Assembly (NCBI GenBank): GCA_963682175.1
Contig: OY821786.1
Span: 35,023,501 to 35,087,500 of the forward strand
Length of the DNA: 64,000 nucleotides
Direction of reading: 5' to 3'
DNA from: Triglochin maritima
Taxonomy: Eukaryota > Streptophyta > Magnoliopsida > Alismatales > Juncaginaceae
A program made the position numbers and the translations under genes. Shown piece by piece: positions 23,446 to 51,569 of this stretch. Numbering within the stretch: the first letter of the stretch is position 1; every line of letters starts with the position of its first letter. The notes below the pieces were generated by a model, which worked only from the letters and a program-made list of their open reading frames with translations, was not told where the DNA came from and searched no databases.

Positions 23446-26400
23446 TTTGGGACATAGTAAAAACACAGATACCATTATTTTATTATCATAGCCTGTGCCC
23501 TAAAATTCTGCATGCCTATTTACTACTTTAATTACCTATTGTTTGCTAGCTTATGCATGCATGCATGCCTGCCAAATTACCTACTTTCAAAATCCCTGAC
23601 AGCAACCAGTGCATGCTTACTCAATTTGAACACCAAAAGACTAGAAGAAATTAAATAGGTTTGCAAGTGACATCTGACTTGCATAGAAACATCCAAATGA
23701 GCATTGATTTCATGTTCCCATGACCCAAGACGGGCGGTATGTATGGTATATATGGGGTGTAATTAAGTAAGTGCTACTTGACTGGTGGTTTAGGATCAAA
23801 TATATATGTGTCTGGATCATGTATTTCAGGTGCATGCAGTGTAGTGGAACCTACTTACTTGTTTGTTAGTTGGATATTTATTGCTTTGAGGATTTCAGAG
23901 TGCATTTTCTAACATAAATTAATGATTCTCATGAGTGGCTAACTAGCATTAAGCTTAAATGCTTAATCAATTAGCAACACTTACATATATCTTAACCTAT
24001 TCTCTTGTTTTTTCATTCTTCCAAGCAAGGAGGCATGGCTTATTATTATGTCATCAATCATAAACTAGCTCATTATGTTTTATTCTCCATTTTCTGGCAG
24101 GAGTTTTGGAGATGGAGTATGGGCATATGTGTGCCCTCCTATAAGCAGTGGTATTTTGTTTGCTTCAGTTTTGATTTCGGGGTAATGCTTGTTGAACTTT
24201 GATATGAGTATGTATATATATTTATTTTTAATTTATATCAATGAAGTAGTAGTACCGGTAATTTATATCAATCATTTTTTTGCAAATGAGAAGAAAAATA
24301 TATGATTTGTAATTTTAGTTTCCTAAGAAGATATTGGGTAAGCCGACACTCAAAGTCTTCAAGTTGCAATAGTCGAACATGTAACATTCGATACAGAAGG
24401 TGGCCTTTGCTTATGCATTAGTGAGCTACTCAAATATTTTTCACTTATTCTTATTATTTTTATTTCTAAGAGTAGTTGACTTCGACGATACTTTTGGCAT
24501 TTTTGTCGAGGGATAGTGAATTTTTGAGTTTTAAGTTTGATGGTGCCAACCTCATCAATTTTAGTCATAACTAAAAACACCAATAATACCACACACAAAA
24601 AAAGACTTGCAAATTTCCAAATAATAAATATTGAATTCAAACTCAGAATTCACCTTCTATCTCAATCTCAGTGCAATCAAGATTCGCAAACCCATTTCCA
24701 AACAGTTGTGAATTATTCAAAGTTGTGGGATTAGGGAATCGGTCAAGCTGTTTAAAGTGATCAAAAGATCGAGCAAAACTTTCACTTTTCCTTGGTCTCA
24801 TTACCTGACCAAGAAAAAGTAAAAGACATATAACACCACTAAGTACATGATTGAGAGATGTCACGATATGGATAGAAATGACACATATATAATTCAACAT
24901 TTGAGTTTTAATTTGAATGAGTTCTAGATTTATGATGTTGTCATTATGGTATTTGCTGTGGTTTGGAATAGTCAAGCTACGAGTTGTACGAATCCCACTT
25001 TAATTTACACTAGTTGTATTGGTAGTGCAAGAATATATATTTTATCAAAATAATTTCATGGAGTTTATATATATGATAATTGAGAAGGGTTCCTTTGCGC
25101 TAGCTTGATCAAATCGTTTCTACTCATTTAAAATTTGCCAAAATTTTCAATTAATTTTAAACGTATAATAATGAATCTAACCATGATATTGTTTTGTTAA
25201 CAGCTAAACATGCGAAAAAACATGTAAGTTTAAGCCCGTTTGCCATAACATTAAATTAAACACACAATATTTACTAAATATGCTAGAACAATTTATCTTA
25301 AACCAAACAAGTTCCAAATTTAACAAATTTCAGTGCCCACCCTTAAATATGCAAATGAACAAGATCAACGGTCTGAATTTGTTGTTTCATGTTTAAATTC
25401 GAAAATAACCACGAGTGTCAATTGAGTGTAATCCATTTTAAATGTTTGTGAATTGTGATACCTCTTCACATAACATAAAATAATTATATAATATATATGT
25501 ACAATTAACAGTGTTTATTGGTTGAGGTGAATTACTGGGTTGACTGGTCATGCATGACACCCATGCATGCGTCTGAATTCTGAATTCTGAATTCTGAATC
25601 TCATCTATTCCACCTCTCTCAACTTCTCATCTTCCCACTTTTTGCACACTAAATACTTCTCTGACATCTGACTTTGCTGAAAGAATTGTTGTTTGGCCTT
25701 ACATACATAATAATTACATGATAGTGGGTTTGGTGGATTTTTTTTGTTTTTGGCAAGCTATGGTTGAGGTGATTTTTGAATTGTAATGCACAAGAAATTA
25801 AAGGAAGATGACACACGAGTTAGGTTAATTTAAAGGTATCCTCAACCAATAACTTTGAACCCTAACGATAGGATAAACTGGTTATTAGAATTCTTATCTC
25901 TTTCGCTATTATTTTTTAAGAAAGATAAAGAAACCATAGAATGACAAATAAGATATATAAAAACAAACGCAAGACACAATTTTGTCCGTGAAAAATTTCG
26001 GAAAAAGAAAATCAATAACAATCATCTCTTGCATTGTTTCTACTGCAAAACAATAAGGATAGGTGGAGTGTTAAGTGTATGTTGATCGAAAATCCCTAAC
26101 TTATCTTTATTCTGCATCCAAAATGAGATATGGGCACGAAATTATAACCGTGATTTCCAAATCGCAACCATCGTGCCCGACTCAACAATCACATTATTGA
26201 CTGAGTCGTTATTTTCCTAAATTGTGATATATATATATAGTTTGAATACCCCTACTTCATCAGCTGACCGATAAAGTTCTAGTGGATAATTTGATTCTCT
26301 ACTGGATTTTTGGACCTTATTAACATCTCTTTACATCGATATAGCGCCCACTAAAGTAGCCGACTCGTGTAATACTCCTGGACTTCTACTCCCCTAGTTG

Positions 26401-27799
26401 GTTAGAATCAAACCCGCATTCTCAGGATAGTCCGATCGTGTCGCTTTAACATAGGTAATTATGTTTTCTAAATGATAAAAGAACTTCAATACAAATTAAC
26501 TCACTTCTATGATTTAATTAAGAATATGCACACTATGAAATATCAGTCACGCATGATTAGGCACCGTGGTCATGCAAGTGTGCAACTTTTAGTCGAATTA
26601 CCATCTTATATCGTAGTTCAAGCATCAACTAGCAAAACAATATAAGTTTGGAGAAATATTCACAATCCAACTCTCATCTCCTTGCTGTATATTAGACATA
26701 ATTCAATCAACCAATGGACTATGACTTACATTACATGTTAGATTGTTACTTGAATATGTTGTACATGCAATGCAAACATCTATCTTTAGCTTTCTCTCTC
26801 TGACAATCTTATAGGTTGGAAAGTGTTGGTTGTGGTGGTGGTGAGCAAACAAAAGATAAAAAGTATCTTAATTTGTCAACCCACTCTCTTCCAACAGACA
26901 CAAATGCCCACTTCATGCCAGCTTCTCCACCACCTCTCTCTCCCTCACATCTATGCATATCTCTTCCTATACAAGAGTAGTAGGATTTGAATTAATTGCA
27001 ACCTTGAGATTTTTTTTGGTTTCTGATGAGTAAGTACACCTATGTCCAAAAATGGCAGTACCATTCCCATAAAGGATTTAATAATAGTTGCATGAAACCT
27101 GTTTGTTGACCACATATTTCTTAAAGTCCAAGAATCTAGCTAGGTTTCACAAATTTGTGCTCACTTGTCCTAACACTATATTGGACCATTTTATTTGTGA
27201 CCCAAAATTTTTCGACACTCACTTTTACTTTAAGTTTAAGACAGAGGGTTTCGGTTCTAAACTAGAAATGACTCGTCAAAAGTATAATTAGAGTATATTT
27301 TTGTGCACAATTAAGGTTTGAATATGCTTTCGTAGGGAAATGATCTGTTGCATCATTTTGAATGCTACTTCTTACCAATAGGTGACGTATACTATCCATC
27401 TCAACTTGCATCATAAGATGCTTGAAGGAAGACTTCCTTTGGATTTCCCTCTCCTTGATTCCTTTCCCTGTTACCTTAAATGGCCGACCAAGTCACCTGG
27501 GTTGATGCTGATCTCCATCTAATTAATGTCTGTCACATTATGCATTGATGATTAATTTTCACAATGTCAACGACCCTTTTTCTTTAAAGTGTACATCTTA
27601 CTCTCTAAAATTAACTTTACTTTCGATACTGATGCAATGTTATCTAAGATCATATATATTTACTATAATAAAAAAGCTTTTAGGGTTTGACAACTATAAA
27701 GGCATTTTAGTTGTTATACATGTGTTAGAGAAGTATTAAAGTTGTCCACCTATATATGTTATATATATATATATATATGTTGGTGCACTGAGAAGTTAT
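23446..27799. other. Intergenic DNA without a recognised gene
   Basis: AT-rich DNA with scattered TATATA tracts and a perfect short array of TGAATTC near 25573-25600. Short open frames (for example 24005-24202 and 24643-24975) show no domain, no splice continuity and no family resemblance. No RNA gene was recognised on either strand. Confidence 0.5.
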
Positions 27800-27858
27800 T
27801 GTTGAGAAAATATTTCCACGTTGCTAAACACAAAAAGTGTACAACACTCTATAATAAA
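27800..27858 (+). repeat. Truncated extra LTR copy upstream of the TRIM
   Basis: Repeats the first 58 or so bases of the TRIM LTR (TGTTGAGAAAATATTTCCAC onward) and breaks off after CTCTATAATAAA. The pre-LTR sequence ACTGAGAAGTTAT occurs before both this fragment and the intact LTR, so a local duplication produced it. Confidence 0.8.
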
Positions 27859-27889
27859 TATTTCCACAAAAAGTACACTGAGAAGTTAT

Positions 27890-28243
27890 TGTTGAGAAAA
27901 TATTTCCACATTGCTTAACACAAAAAGTGTACAACACTCTATAATAAAGTTGGATTCACTACTCTTCACCTAAGTGCTTAGGTTTTGTTGAGGTGGTGGA
28001 TCAACCAAAATTAATATGGTATCAGAGCAGGTCGATTGACCTGTGGGGTTCACTCAAACCTATATTGTTCACGCGTAGACACGGAAAAATTATCCCGGTC
28101 ACACGTGCGGAGGAGTGTTGAGAAAATATTCTCACATTGCTAAACACAAAAAGTGTACAACACTCTATAATAAAATTGGATTCACTACTCTTCACCTAAG
28201 TGCTTAGGTTTTATTGAGGTGGTGGATCAACCAAAATTTAATA
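27890..28243 (+). mobile_element. TRIM: miniature LTR retrotransposon
   Basis: LTRs of about 127 bases (27890-28016 and 28116-28243) start TGTTGAGAAAATATT and share GTGTACAACACTCTATAATA and TGGTGGATCAACCAAAA. The primer-binding site TGGTATCAGAGC follows the first LTR at 28017. A purine-rich tract (GTGCGGAGGAG) precedes the second. The 99-base interior encodes nothing. This architecture and size define TRIM elements, which depend on other retrotransposons for movement. No target duplication is visible. Confidence 0.88.
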
Positions 28244-29262
28244 GAACTTGTTTGATGTTTCCCATAAATATTCTAAATTTGTATAATATTTATTTTTTGA
28301 CTGGATCAGCTATTATTCATAGCTGAAAGAAAGTACAATTAACTACTTATATATTTTACTAAATTTCAAGGACACACTTAGATGTTGTGAAAGATATTAA
28401 TTTTGTTTCAAGAGGTGGCGTGTCTATTTCTCCATGTGAGGTCTTCACCAACAAATTAAAAAAATTCTAACCTAGTTGCTTGACAATCAAAGCAACTTAT
28501 ATATAGAAAAGTTAGCTAATCTTTGGCTGTTTGTCAATTATGGTAAGTAGTTCAGATTAGACTAAAAATAACTATAATGACTTGTAAAATGTAGGCCCGA
28601 CCATCTAATATATGCTTCTTATCATATCTATATATAGAAATATAATTGTTCACTTTCACGACTTCAAAACTAAGTTCGTGCAGGTATAAGCACTTACTCA
28701 TGCTTGTCTTAGCAGTGTAAATTCCCCATGTTAAATCATGATTCCCATTTAACTATTTTCTACTTATTGGTCATTAGCCTTACAAGTTATGGCAAATAGT
28801 GGTTATCTTTATAACCAAGAAAAAAAATGACAGAATATGAAGACAACTGCACGGCATGATCTGAAAACAGAAATTACACATTTGAAGCCTGACAATCTTT
28901 CATTAGTACATGTGACAACTTTGGAATCCGAAGGTAATGATAAGTGTTTTGTTTACCTCTTTGAAGGGTACACTTGAATATCATACCTTGCATAAATTTA
29001 TAAACTCTAAACAATAGGTAGATCATAACCACATAAGTTTTGTACGTACTCACATACTTAAGAGGAATATGTGTAGAAATAAAGCATTAATAAAGCAAAA
29101 GCAAGCTTGCAAGTACGAATCTCTAACTTGAAACATAATGCTCGCTAGACACAACTTAGCTAGGGACGGCACCTTTATTTGAAACACAACAACATGAAAG
29201 AGATTAAAGAGAATAATTGTGACGTGGAAGTTGATGGATGAACTAATGAAGCAATTAAGTAG
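28244..29262. other. Downstream flank of the YABBY gene
   Basis: No gene recognised. The part next to 29262 presumably contains the 3' UTR of the YABBY gene on the minus strand; no polyadenylation site could be fixed. Confidence 0.45.
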
Positions 29263-35463
<6,201 letters not shown>

Positions 35464-35720
35464 TTTCTATCCGAATTGCACGGTCACAAAGACGGAAGAC
35501 GATCACAAACCTACAACAAAGTGGAATTGGGAAGATGGTATAGAGAAGAAGAGGAAGAGGTGGTCTATGTAAGGGAAAGGAAGGGTGTGTGTTTTGGGAG
35601 GAGGTGGTGTGGTGGGGGGGACAAGAACCATGGTGGGGCTGCTAAGGTGAGTGTGAGTACGGATCCAAATCAAAGATTTTAATAACTTGCAAGGCCCAAT
35701 TTCACGTTTCAAAACATCCT
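35464..35720 (-). promoter_or_regulatory. 5' leader and proximal promoter of the YABBY gene
   Basis: Upstream of the start codon (complement of 35461-35463) the minus strand is rich in CT and CCTTCC tracts (35520-35640), like a plant 5' leader. No TATA box was assigned with confidence. Confidence 0.4.
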
Positions 35721-37560
35721 ACTTGTACGTACTCCAATACATCATATAAATTTGTGGTCATATATGGTGTCTGAATTTTATGAGCTTGATAGCTTTAGGT
35801 TGGAGGGGAATTTATTCAGTTTTTATGATAGGGTGAATAAGTGGGTGGGAGTCCTATAGTACCTATCCAATTTTGATTTTCGCTCCGCGATCATAAAACC
35901 TAGAAACCAATTTAACTTGGTAGTTGTTTCAGACAATCTCGTCAATTTCCTCCGAGTAAAAATTCAAACTATTTTTTTCCACATTTTGGATTGAAATGGA
36001 ATAAATAGAATAACTTACTTAACCGTCTATATTTCTTATTTATTGTGAAATGACAAATAATTGACTAATATGCATCCAATCAATTGATTCTCTCTTATAA
36101 TCCGTATTATGGATGCATACATTCAACCCTTCTCACCTTGCTCATGCGGGAGTCTCTTTTGAGGCATTAATATCGATTTTGAGTAGCTTTTATGTACACT
36201 TATTTGTATAAATTTAGCAAATTAAATTTTAATTGACTCATGAGTTTGTAAAGGAGAAAAGAAAACATGATCAAGTTGTAATAGTTAAGGAGGTGCATGT
36301 TGTCTTATGATTTAGCCGAATTATAGACGCAAACGTCAATAGTAAGTAATTACTTGAGGTAGGGTATGGTGAAAAATTGTAGTAAGATTAATTTATGAAT
36401 AATTTTGTAGAACATTAAGATCACATATGGTAAGAGACCAGAAGTTAACAATGTTGCCTGCCCTTGAAATCAACTCTCCTATTTCACTACAGCAACAAAT
36501 AAATAACGATTAGGTGTATTCCAATCCGACAATAGAATGGTATTTGTCTCATTTGGAATTAACAAGCTAGAAAACAAGTTAATGCATGTCTTTATCATAA
36601 CACATACAATATCTTAATAACTAATGTATATGTTTACATACATACGTTATGTTAATCGATAAATACTTGGTCATGCAATTATTACAATTTTATGTACATG
36701 ATACTAACTATTGATTGTGATGCATCACCACAACAGTGGATTTGGACTGGAGGGAAGAGTTAGGTTGGACACACACAGTACATTAATTGGAATTTGGAAA
36801 AGGGAGAAGATTTTGATGAACAGTAGTGATTGAATATGAACAAATTTCATAGCCTTCTGATTTTTGACCAAACCATTCACAATAATACACATATTACAGC
36901 CTTTCCTTCATAGTACGTATACATATATTTCTCAGTCATAACACATATATGACATGTGAGCTCCTTTTCTTTTTATGAAATTTCAACCTCTAACTAATAC
37001 TGGTATTGTTTTACATATTTGGGTTTGCGTGAAACCTAATTTACTGTAATATGACAGAAAAGGTGGGGTCATGTGTTGGATTCCTCCTAACAAAGAAAAT
37101 GGAATGATGGGGGTGAAACCATGGATGCCAATAATTAAGTGTTAGGGTTTTCATGCAAAGATGTGCATATTCTTGTTCCAGCCATTGCTTCCACTTTTTT
37201 CACTGCTCAACATCTTTATTGTTGATAATTTATGTCTCCCCTTTCATAGTATGCCTATGGCTAGCTTTAGTTATGGCTCATTGCTATTGTTGAGTTTATC
37301 ACATTGGTTGATATAAATGAGTTGAAAGTTATCACAATGTGTGCATTGACTTGACGAACAGGAGATGATCTTGCAAGAAAATATAAGCTCACGTCGATGA
37401 TATATAATTCATATTGTCGACTAGGAGTCAGTTGCTGTTTAATATATTGTCGAGTTGGTGGACAATCTAGGTTCGATTAGATGCGCAAAGTTGATCCATG
37501 GCACGTTTCAATGATTATGAAAGGGAAGTGATTGCAACCATCTTTAAGCATATAGGATGT
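35721..37560. other. Intergenic, upstream of the YABBY gene
   Basis: No gene is recognised. AT-rich DNA that probably includes distal regulatory sequence of the YABBY gene; nothing specific can be named. Confidence 0.4.
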
Positions 37561-37997
37561 GATACTAGGAATGCGACGAGCGGCTACCAGGACCGGGCGG
37601 TTGGGAATCGGAGAGTGCGGCTGTGACGGAAATCGGCAGACTCGATTTAGGGTTTTCGTCAGGTGGGAATAGGAATCAGGATTCCCCCCCCCCCCCCCCC
37701 CCCCCCCAATTAACTAACATGCCGACGGAAATTCCGTCGGCATGTTAAGTTCATCATGCGCTCAACATGTGCCAAAACTAATCGGGCGCGATAACAAATA
37801 CTTCGCACCCGACCCGACAGAATTCCAATCCGGCCGACGGAAATTCCGTCGGACTGTTAAGATCAGCATGTGCTCAGCACGTGTCAAAAATAATCGGGCA
37901 TGAAAACAATTATTTCGCGCCCGACCGACGGATATTTCATTGTTCCGTCTTTCCGTCGGCATATGTCCGTTGGTAAATACAGTTTTGTTGTGGTGTA
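37561..37997. mobile_element. CACTA (En/Spm) transposon end with GACGGAA palindromes
   Basis: The right boundary reads CAGTTTTGTTGTGGTG. Its complement, CACCACAACAAAACTG, is one base off the plant CACTA terminus CACTACAACAAAACTG. Subterminal palindromes follow inward: TGCCGACGGAAATTCCGTCG with its completing bases at about 37721-37743, again near 37837, and a degenerate one near 37923. Such repeats bind the CACTA transposase in characterised elements. The opposite terminus and all coding sequence are missing. A 24-base C run sits at 37684-37707. Confidence 0.7.
37684..37707. repeat. C homopolymer, 24 bases
   Basis: Unbroken run of C next to the CACTA palindromes. Its exact length is the least reliable sequence in the window, because long homopolymers are prone to error. 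Confidence 0.9.
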
Positions 37998-37999
37998 GG

Positions 38000-40520
38000 A
38001 GTCAATTCAGGGACAACCAAACCCTTACAAATCTTAGCGAACCACTGAATTGAATTCTTAGCTAACCCTTGAGAAGTTGGCATTTATTTTGGAGAGTTGT
38101 AGTGAGGAAGATGGGAATATGCTTTGTATTGATTAGCATCATCTGTAGTTAAGTATATCCTCATATATATGGGTTTTTTACATGCATATAAGTGTTACCG
38201 GAGTTTAGTTTGGTTTATTTCAATAATGAATGCGTTGAACATGAACAACCTTCCCATCTCAAAAACAAATTTGCTAAATGATCAAGCTTGAGCTCGGTTT
38301 GAAATCTTGACTTGAGATTTATATATATAGTCACATACATACACGCATGTATATGTATATATACATATCTAGATATATGTATGTATGTATATACATATAT
38401 CTACATATATGTATACATATAGATACATACATACATACACACATATTTGTGTGTATTTGATATAATAATCAATAGGTACTCAATACTAGAAAATTTAGTC
38501 AACTCAGCCCATTTACACTCTTTCCTTAAATTCAAGAGAGATTGGACATATTTATAAACAATAAGGGACCTTATTGTAATAGATTAAGTTTTAACTTGGT
38601 CTCTTAGTAATCTTGAACCAAATAAGCTTGAGTAATGGAGAACTACATCCAAACTAACAAGAAAATTAGAATCGTTGTCAGGTGTTGTACTAAATCCACC
38701 TCTCAGTGGTGGAGAATGATGGTGTTAATCTTGTAGTTCTACTGATTCGTGCAGAGTTTTTTTGTTTTTTTTTTGATAAAGACGATTAGTGCAGAGAGTT
38801 GTTAGGTGTTTGACAATATGTTGATCTCATATGTTATGCTTATATCTGACCTTAATTTGGACTGATATGTGTGAATCGTGAGTTGCATGTTAAATTTAAG
38901 ATTTAATCGTGACTGATTTCGGTGTGGCTTGCGTATATTGACATCTTTAATGCCTTTTAACACTAACTATTCACACAATGCTATCACACAAACTAACTAA
39001 TTGATTAAATAGTTTAATTAATTAAGTAGTTTAGATTGTTAGATAGTTTACGTTGGTGTTATAAGTGTAGTTTATTAGCTTTGGTAGTTGTGGTGTAATT
39101 ACATCATCTAACTTACTCCCATTTTCTCCCATTGATTATGGACGAGTTTATGGTTTGACAACATACCTCCTTGTAGGTACAACATCATCAAGTTTTTTGT
39201 ATTTGTCACGTCTTCAACGATAATATTCACTTATAATTAGTATTTATAGAGACGGACATGTTCTAAGTATATATTCTTTGTGTTGTCTCAACAAAATGAA
39301 TTATGTAAAAGCCGAACCATGGTGAAATTCCACATACTGATCCAAAGCATACATTAAAAGTAAATATTGTAACAACTCAGGTCACATTAATTTCGTAATG
39401 TTACTAACTCAGAGGGTTTGGGACTTCGGTTGGTTGCTAGGTGGAGATCTCTGATGCATTGATGGATATTGCAAGTTAGTAACTGACAGGATGTATATTT
39501 CATAATAATTATATTATGTGAGGAAAGAGATGGTTCAATAAACATAAACGTGTCCGACAAAACCACAAAGACATGACATGTCCTTTCAATTGGATCCGTG
39601 AGAACATGTCAATGATTGCAAAAGGATCGAATGGATCGGTGCTGGAGGTGGGCAGACCAAACAGACCACACCTGACCATCTATATGTTAGTAGGTTTACT
39701 TTATTCTTACTCTCCTGCAACTTTGTCTTCTCAAACCGCTTAGCATGGTCTATAATGTATCATGCCAATTATTTACAATGATTTTTGTATAGCATTCGTA
39801 TCGTATCAACGAAGAAAATAAGTATAATTAAAGAGGGATAGAAAAAATCTAGTAGTGAAGTTGTTGTTAGGATTCAGAACTGCAATATTTAGTGGAAGTT
39901 AATTACTTCGAGCTGATCAGCTTATCTACCTTAGCTTGGACCTGTAGAATGGGCATTAATTTGTTAAGTAAAATCGTCCACGAGGTTTTAATTAGTAAAA
40001 GAAAGACCTATGAAGAATGGAGAAATACAAGAGGAGAAAAACCCCAATTAAAATGCATAAGGGAAGCAACCAAGTCGCTTTGGAACAAATGGCACAAGAT
40101 CAAATCAGTGCATATTTCGTCGATTGGATCCACGATAATTTGAATTTCTACTAATCATATATCTTGACAAACGAAGCAGTTTTATCTTGGTCTTTGTTGG
40201 CTCGATAGGCAAATTGTAGAAACCTTAACACTAGGTTACGTCCCATGTATAAACACGTGAACATTGCAACAACAACAAAAAAAACCTTGTGCAATCGTTC
40301 CTCGATTAAGTATAAAAATCTATAGATGGTACACATAAGTGACAAATCGATGTCTTTATGCTGCCTTAAATGAAAATTGAAAATGAAAGAATGGGAATGC
40401 TTCAGCCTTAGTCTTTCAATAAGATCGTCTCGGGTTTTTTTTATTTAATCTACTCTATCACATAAACATGCGAATAAGACAGCTAGAATTCGATCACTTA
40501 TCTTGACCATTTGAAGACAA
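38000..40520. other. Intergenic DNA, no gene recognised
   Basis: AT-rich sequence with ATAC/TATG simple repeats at about 38320-38460. The longest open frame (39892-40143, plus) has no recognisable domain and no supporting context. Confidence 0.45.
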
Positions 40521-40521
40521 G

Positions 40522-40800
40522 AAACCCTAATTGGATTTCGGAGGTGTTTCGGTTTAATTTGGATATTGGGGTTTGTGGTGCAAACATACATGCAATAATA
40601 AATAAACCTCCCAAAATGTTTTCATGGTACTACTACTAGTACGTCTGCTAGAGTGGGCCGAGCCCATGATAAAGGCCCATAATGGTTTAATTAATGAGAT
40701 GGCCCACATGGGCTTAGTGGGCCATTAGTTTTTGGGCCCCACTGAAGTGACACTTCAAGCCATGTGCAAGTGCACATGCAGTATGCAGACTTTTGGCCCA
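40522..40800. promoter_or_regulatory. Orphan cluster of site II motifs plus telo-box
   Basis: Eight TGGGCC/TGGGCT or complementary words lie between about 40653 and 40800, and AAACCCTAA (telo-box) is at 40522-40530. The pair is typical of promoters of ribosomal protein and cell-growth genes. No recognisable coding sequence follows in either direction. On the minus strand an ATG near 40492 opens a frame of only about 21 codons. It may be the promoter of a lost gene or of a noncoding transcript. Confidence 0.45.
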
Positions 40801-42770
40801 CTTAAAGGCGCATAAACTACTTTTTTTGGGGGGCATATGTGTAAATAATTCAAAATTTTGTCTGGGGAGAGATAACCGATTGGAACAATCTAATTGGTAG
40901 AAAACGAGTTGATAACCAAGAATAGATGTCAATTTTGAAAAACACAAAGAAAAGGACGATAAGAGTTATTTTTTTAAATGTAACTCATATTTTAATAAGG
41001 ATAAAATGTCAATATTAAGCTTAGTGATTTCTACAAAACAATACAATACGACATGGTACGAGATTCACACGTGATTCAAACAAGACTTGACAGGGTACAA
41101 ACACACAATTTCATCTAAAGAAACACAATAATAAACGATACACACAATTAACTTGATTGTCATTTTGAAAGGCTAAGATAAATGTGGTTTTTCCTTCTAA
41201 TACTTGTAGGCGAAGTTCATTACTATGAACACATAGATATGTATGCATGAATGTTATTTGCTACTATCAATCTAAACATGACAAATGATCTGAAACCGAA
41301 ACAACACAATACGACAAATTACTAGACATTGTCTAACATTATTATGATATATTACTAGTGGTTGAGAGATTCCTAGATCCATATCCAGCAGGTAGCCTAG
41401 TGGGAAAGTGGGTATTGGGGACAACACCACACGAATTTAAGCATCATTGGTCCGACAATCATTATATCATATCCACTAACGTCTAACTAGTAGCTAATGT
41501 GCCTGCACATTGAAGGAGGTGCTTTTGCAGGGTGATACACCTTTCACATAAATTTCATTCAGCTTTTAAGTTATCCCAAGCAATAGTGGTAAGCATGTCC
41601 AATATGTATGCCCATGAGTAGTTTCTATCATACTTCTTAAGTTATAACAACATGCTCACTTATTATGAGAATTATTATGAACTTAATTGGGATTATCTCT
41701 GTGAACTAGTTCAAAGACCTACAGACCAGGGGGAGAAGAAACTAATGCAAAGATAAGTGTGTAATATGTATATTGTTTCAGTTGAGGATCCTTTATCAAG
41801 AAGTTGTTATGAGTCCTATAAATCATTCATATGGCAGACCATTCTAGTGGACGGTTGACCATTTCAGCATCACAAGCTACATACTAGAGAAATTTTCTTA
41901 AGGATTCATAAGTCCTCTGTGAATGTATGCAAGTCCAATCTTCAACCTCTCTGTTAGTGAATTTCTCGCTATTTATTTCCATTATCGTTTATGCTTTTAA
42001 TATCATTAGCTTTTGGATTGTAAAAAATCAGCTTAAAATGGTTCAGATAAAAGGTTACTCGGAAACAATCTTTCTCCACCTAATCACAATTCACAACAGT
42101 AAGACATTCCACCCTTTACTCTTCCAAAGCTAGGAACTTCTTTAGAACCTTTGGGGCGATACTAACAGTCTAACACTAATGAATTCCCTTCAAAGGTTGT
42201 GCGTCGCGACGTAAATAAACAAGTCATTAGATACCTCTCCTTCTCTTTTGTACTTGGCTACTTCTTATACGCTCGCCATGCACCTTTTTGTTGCATGTCA
42301 TTGCAGATGCGGTTGAGATTTACTCACAATGTTTCCAACAGTTGATATTATCATTCGAAGTAGTAGATGCAAAAAGAAATGTATTTCCTTTTTGTACCTA
42401 AAACGTTTATCAGACTTCATGAGTTCCAAGTCAATGGTTTAAGTCTTTAAGATAGTGGACATTACCTTTTAAACCCGATCTCTCCCGCTCTTCATTGAAC
42501 TGGCAAAAGCGTTAATGAATCTCAAAACAGGAAGAAAAGGTACCCAAAAAAAATTACAAAATCATAACATTGCAATGTAAACAGTTCACCTGTCACAAAA
42601 TTGCAATGCGCTTCCCTTAAATAGCAGCTGCTAAGACCGATCGCAGAACGTCATAATATTACATTTGATGGGATTCATCGACATTCCCCCGTGGGAAACG
42701 TTATTACATACTTAGTGGGTAATAAATAATAAATAATCACAACAGTATATAGCGGAATTTCGACATCTAT
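40801..42770. other. Intergenic DNA between the orphan promoter and UBP8
   Basis: No gene, RNA or clear repeat was recognised. The last few hundred bases before 42999 should include the 3' UTR of the UBP8-type gene. Confidence 0.45.
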
Positions 42771-42998
42771 AATGCTAATGGACTTATCAAACTCGTCAGT
42801 ATACCTCCTCCACCCCCACCCCCTACCTGTAGAGCAACCCAATAAGTCCGATCGAGGAGATCAAAAAAGAATGCCTTTGCTAAGGTGGTTACCAAATATG
42901 TTAGCAGTTGATAAATATTTTTTGTACTCAACAAAATCAGGCAATCACATGCCTACCTATGGTTAGTGATACTGCTCATGCATGGACTACATGTCTGC

Positions 42999-51395
<8,397 letters not shown>

Positions 51396-51565
51396 TGGGA
51401 TGGGGAGTGGGGGAGTGAGGAGAGGTCTGGATTTGGATTTGGAGGTTTGGGATAATAATTATTATTTATTAACCTTTTCAAAGAATTCTTCTTACTTATC
51501 TCTTATGTGTTTGGTTATGGTAACGGATATGGTTACGTTCTGAATTAATCTTATGATTCGTTGTG
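51396..51565 (-). promoter_or_regulatory. Probable 5' leader and core promoter of the UBP8-type gene
   Basis: Immediately upstream of the start codon the minus strand is CT-rich, then AT-rich (TAATAATTATTATTTATT, about 51449-51470). No motif decides a transcription start. Confidence 0.35.
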
Positions 51566-51569
51566 AATA

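Noticed and set aside
23990..24230. Possible microRNA precursor
   Set aside because: No mature microRNA that I know and no convincing long hairpin could be found.
38320..38460. CRISPR-like or structured array in ATAC/TATG repeats
   Set aside because: It is a plain simple-sequence tract; CRISPR arrays are not expected in plant nuclear DNA and no spacer pattern exists.
39892..40143. 83-codon open frame as a small gene
   Set aside because: No recognisable motif, start context or splice continuity in AT-rich intergenic DNA.
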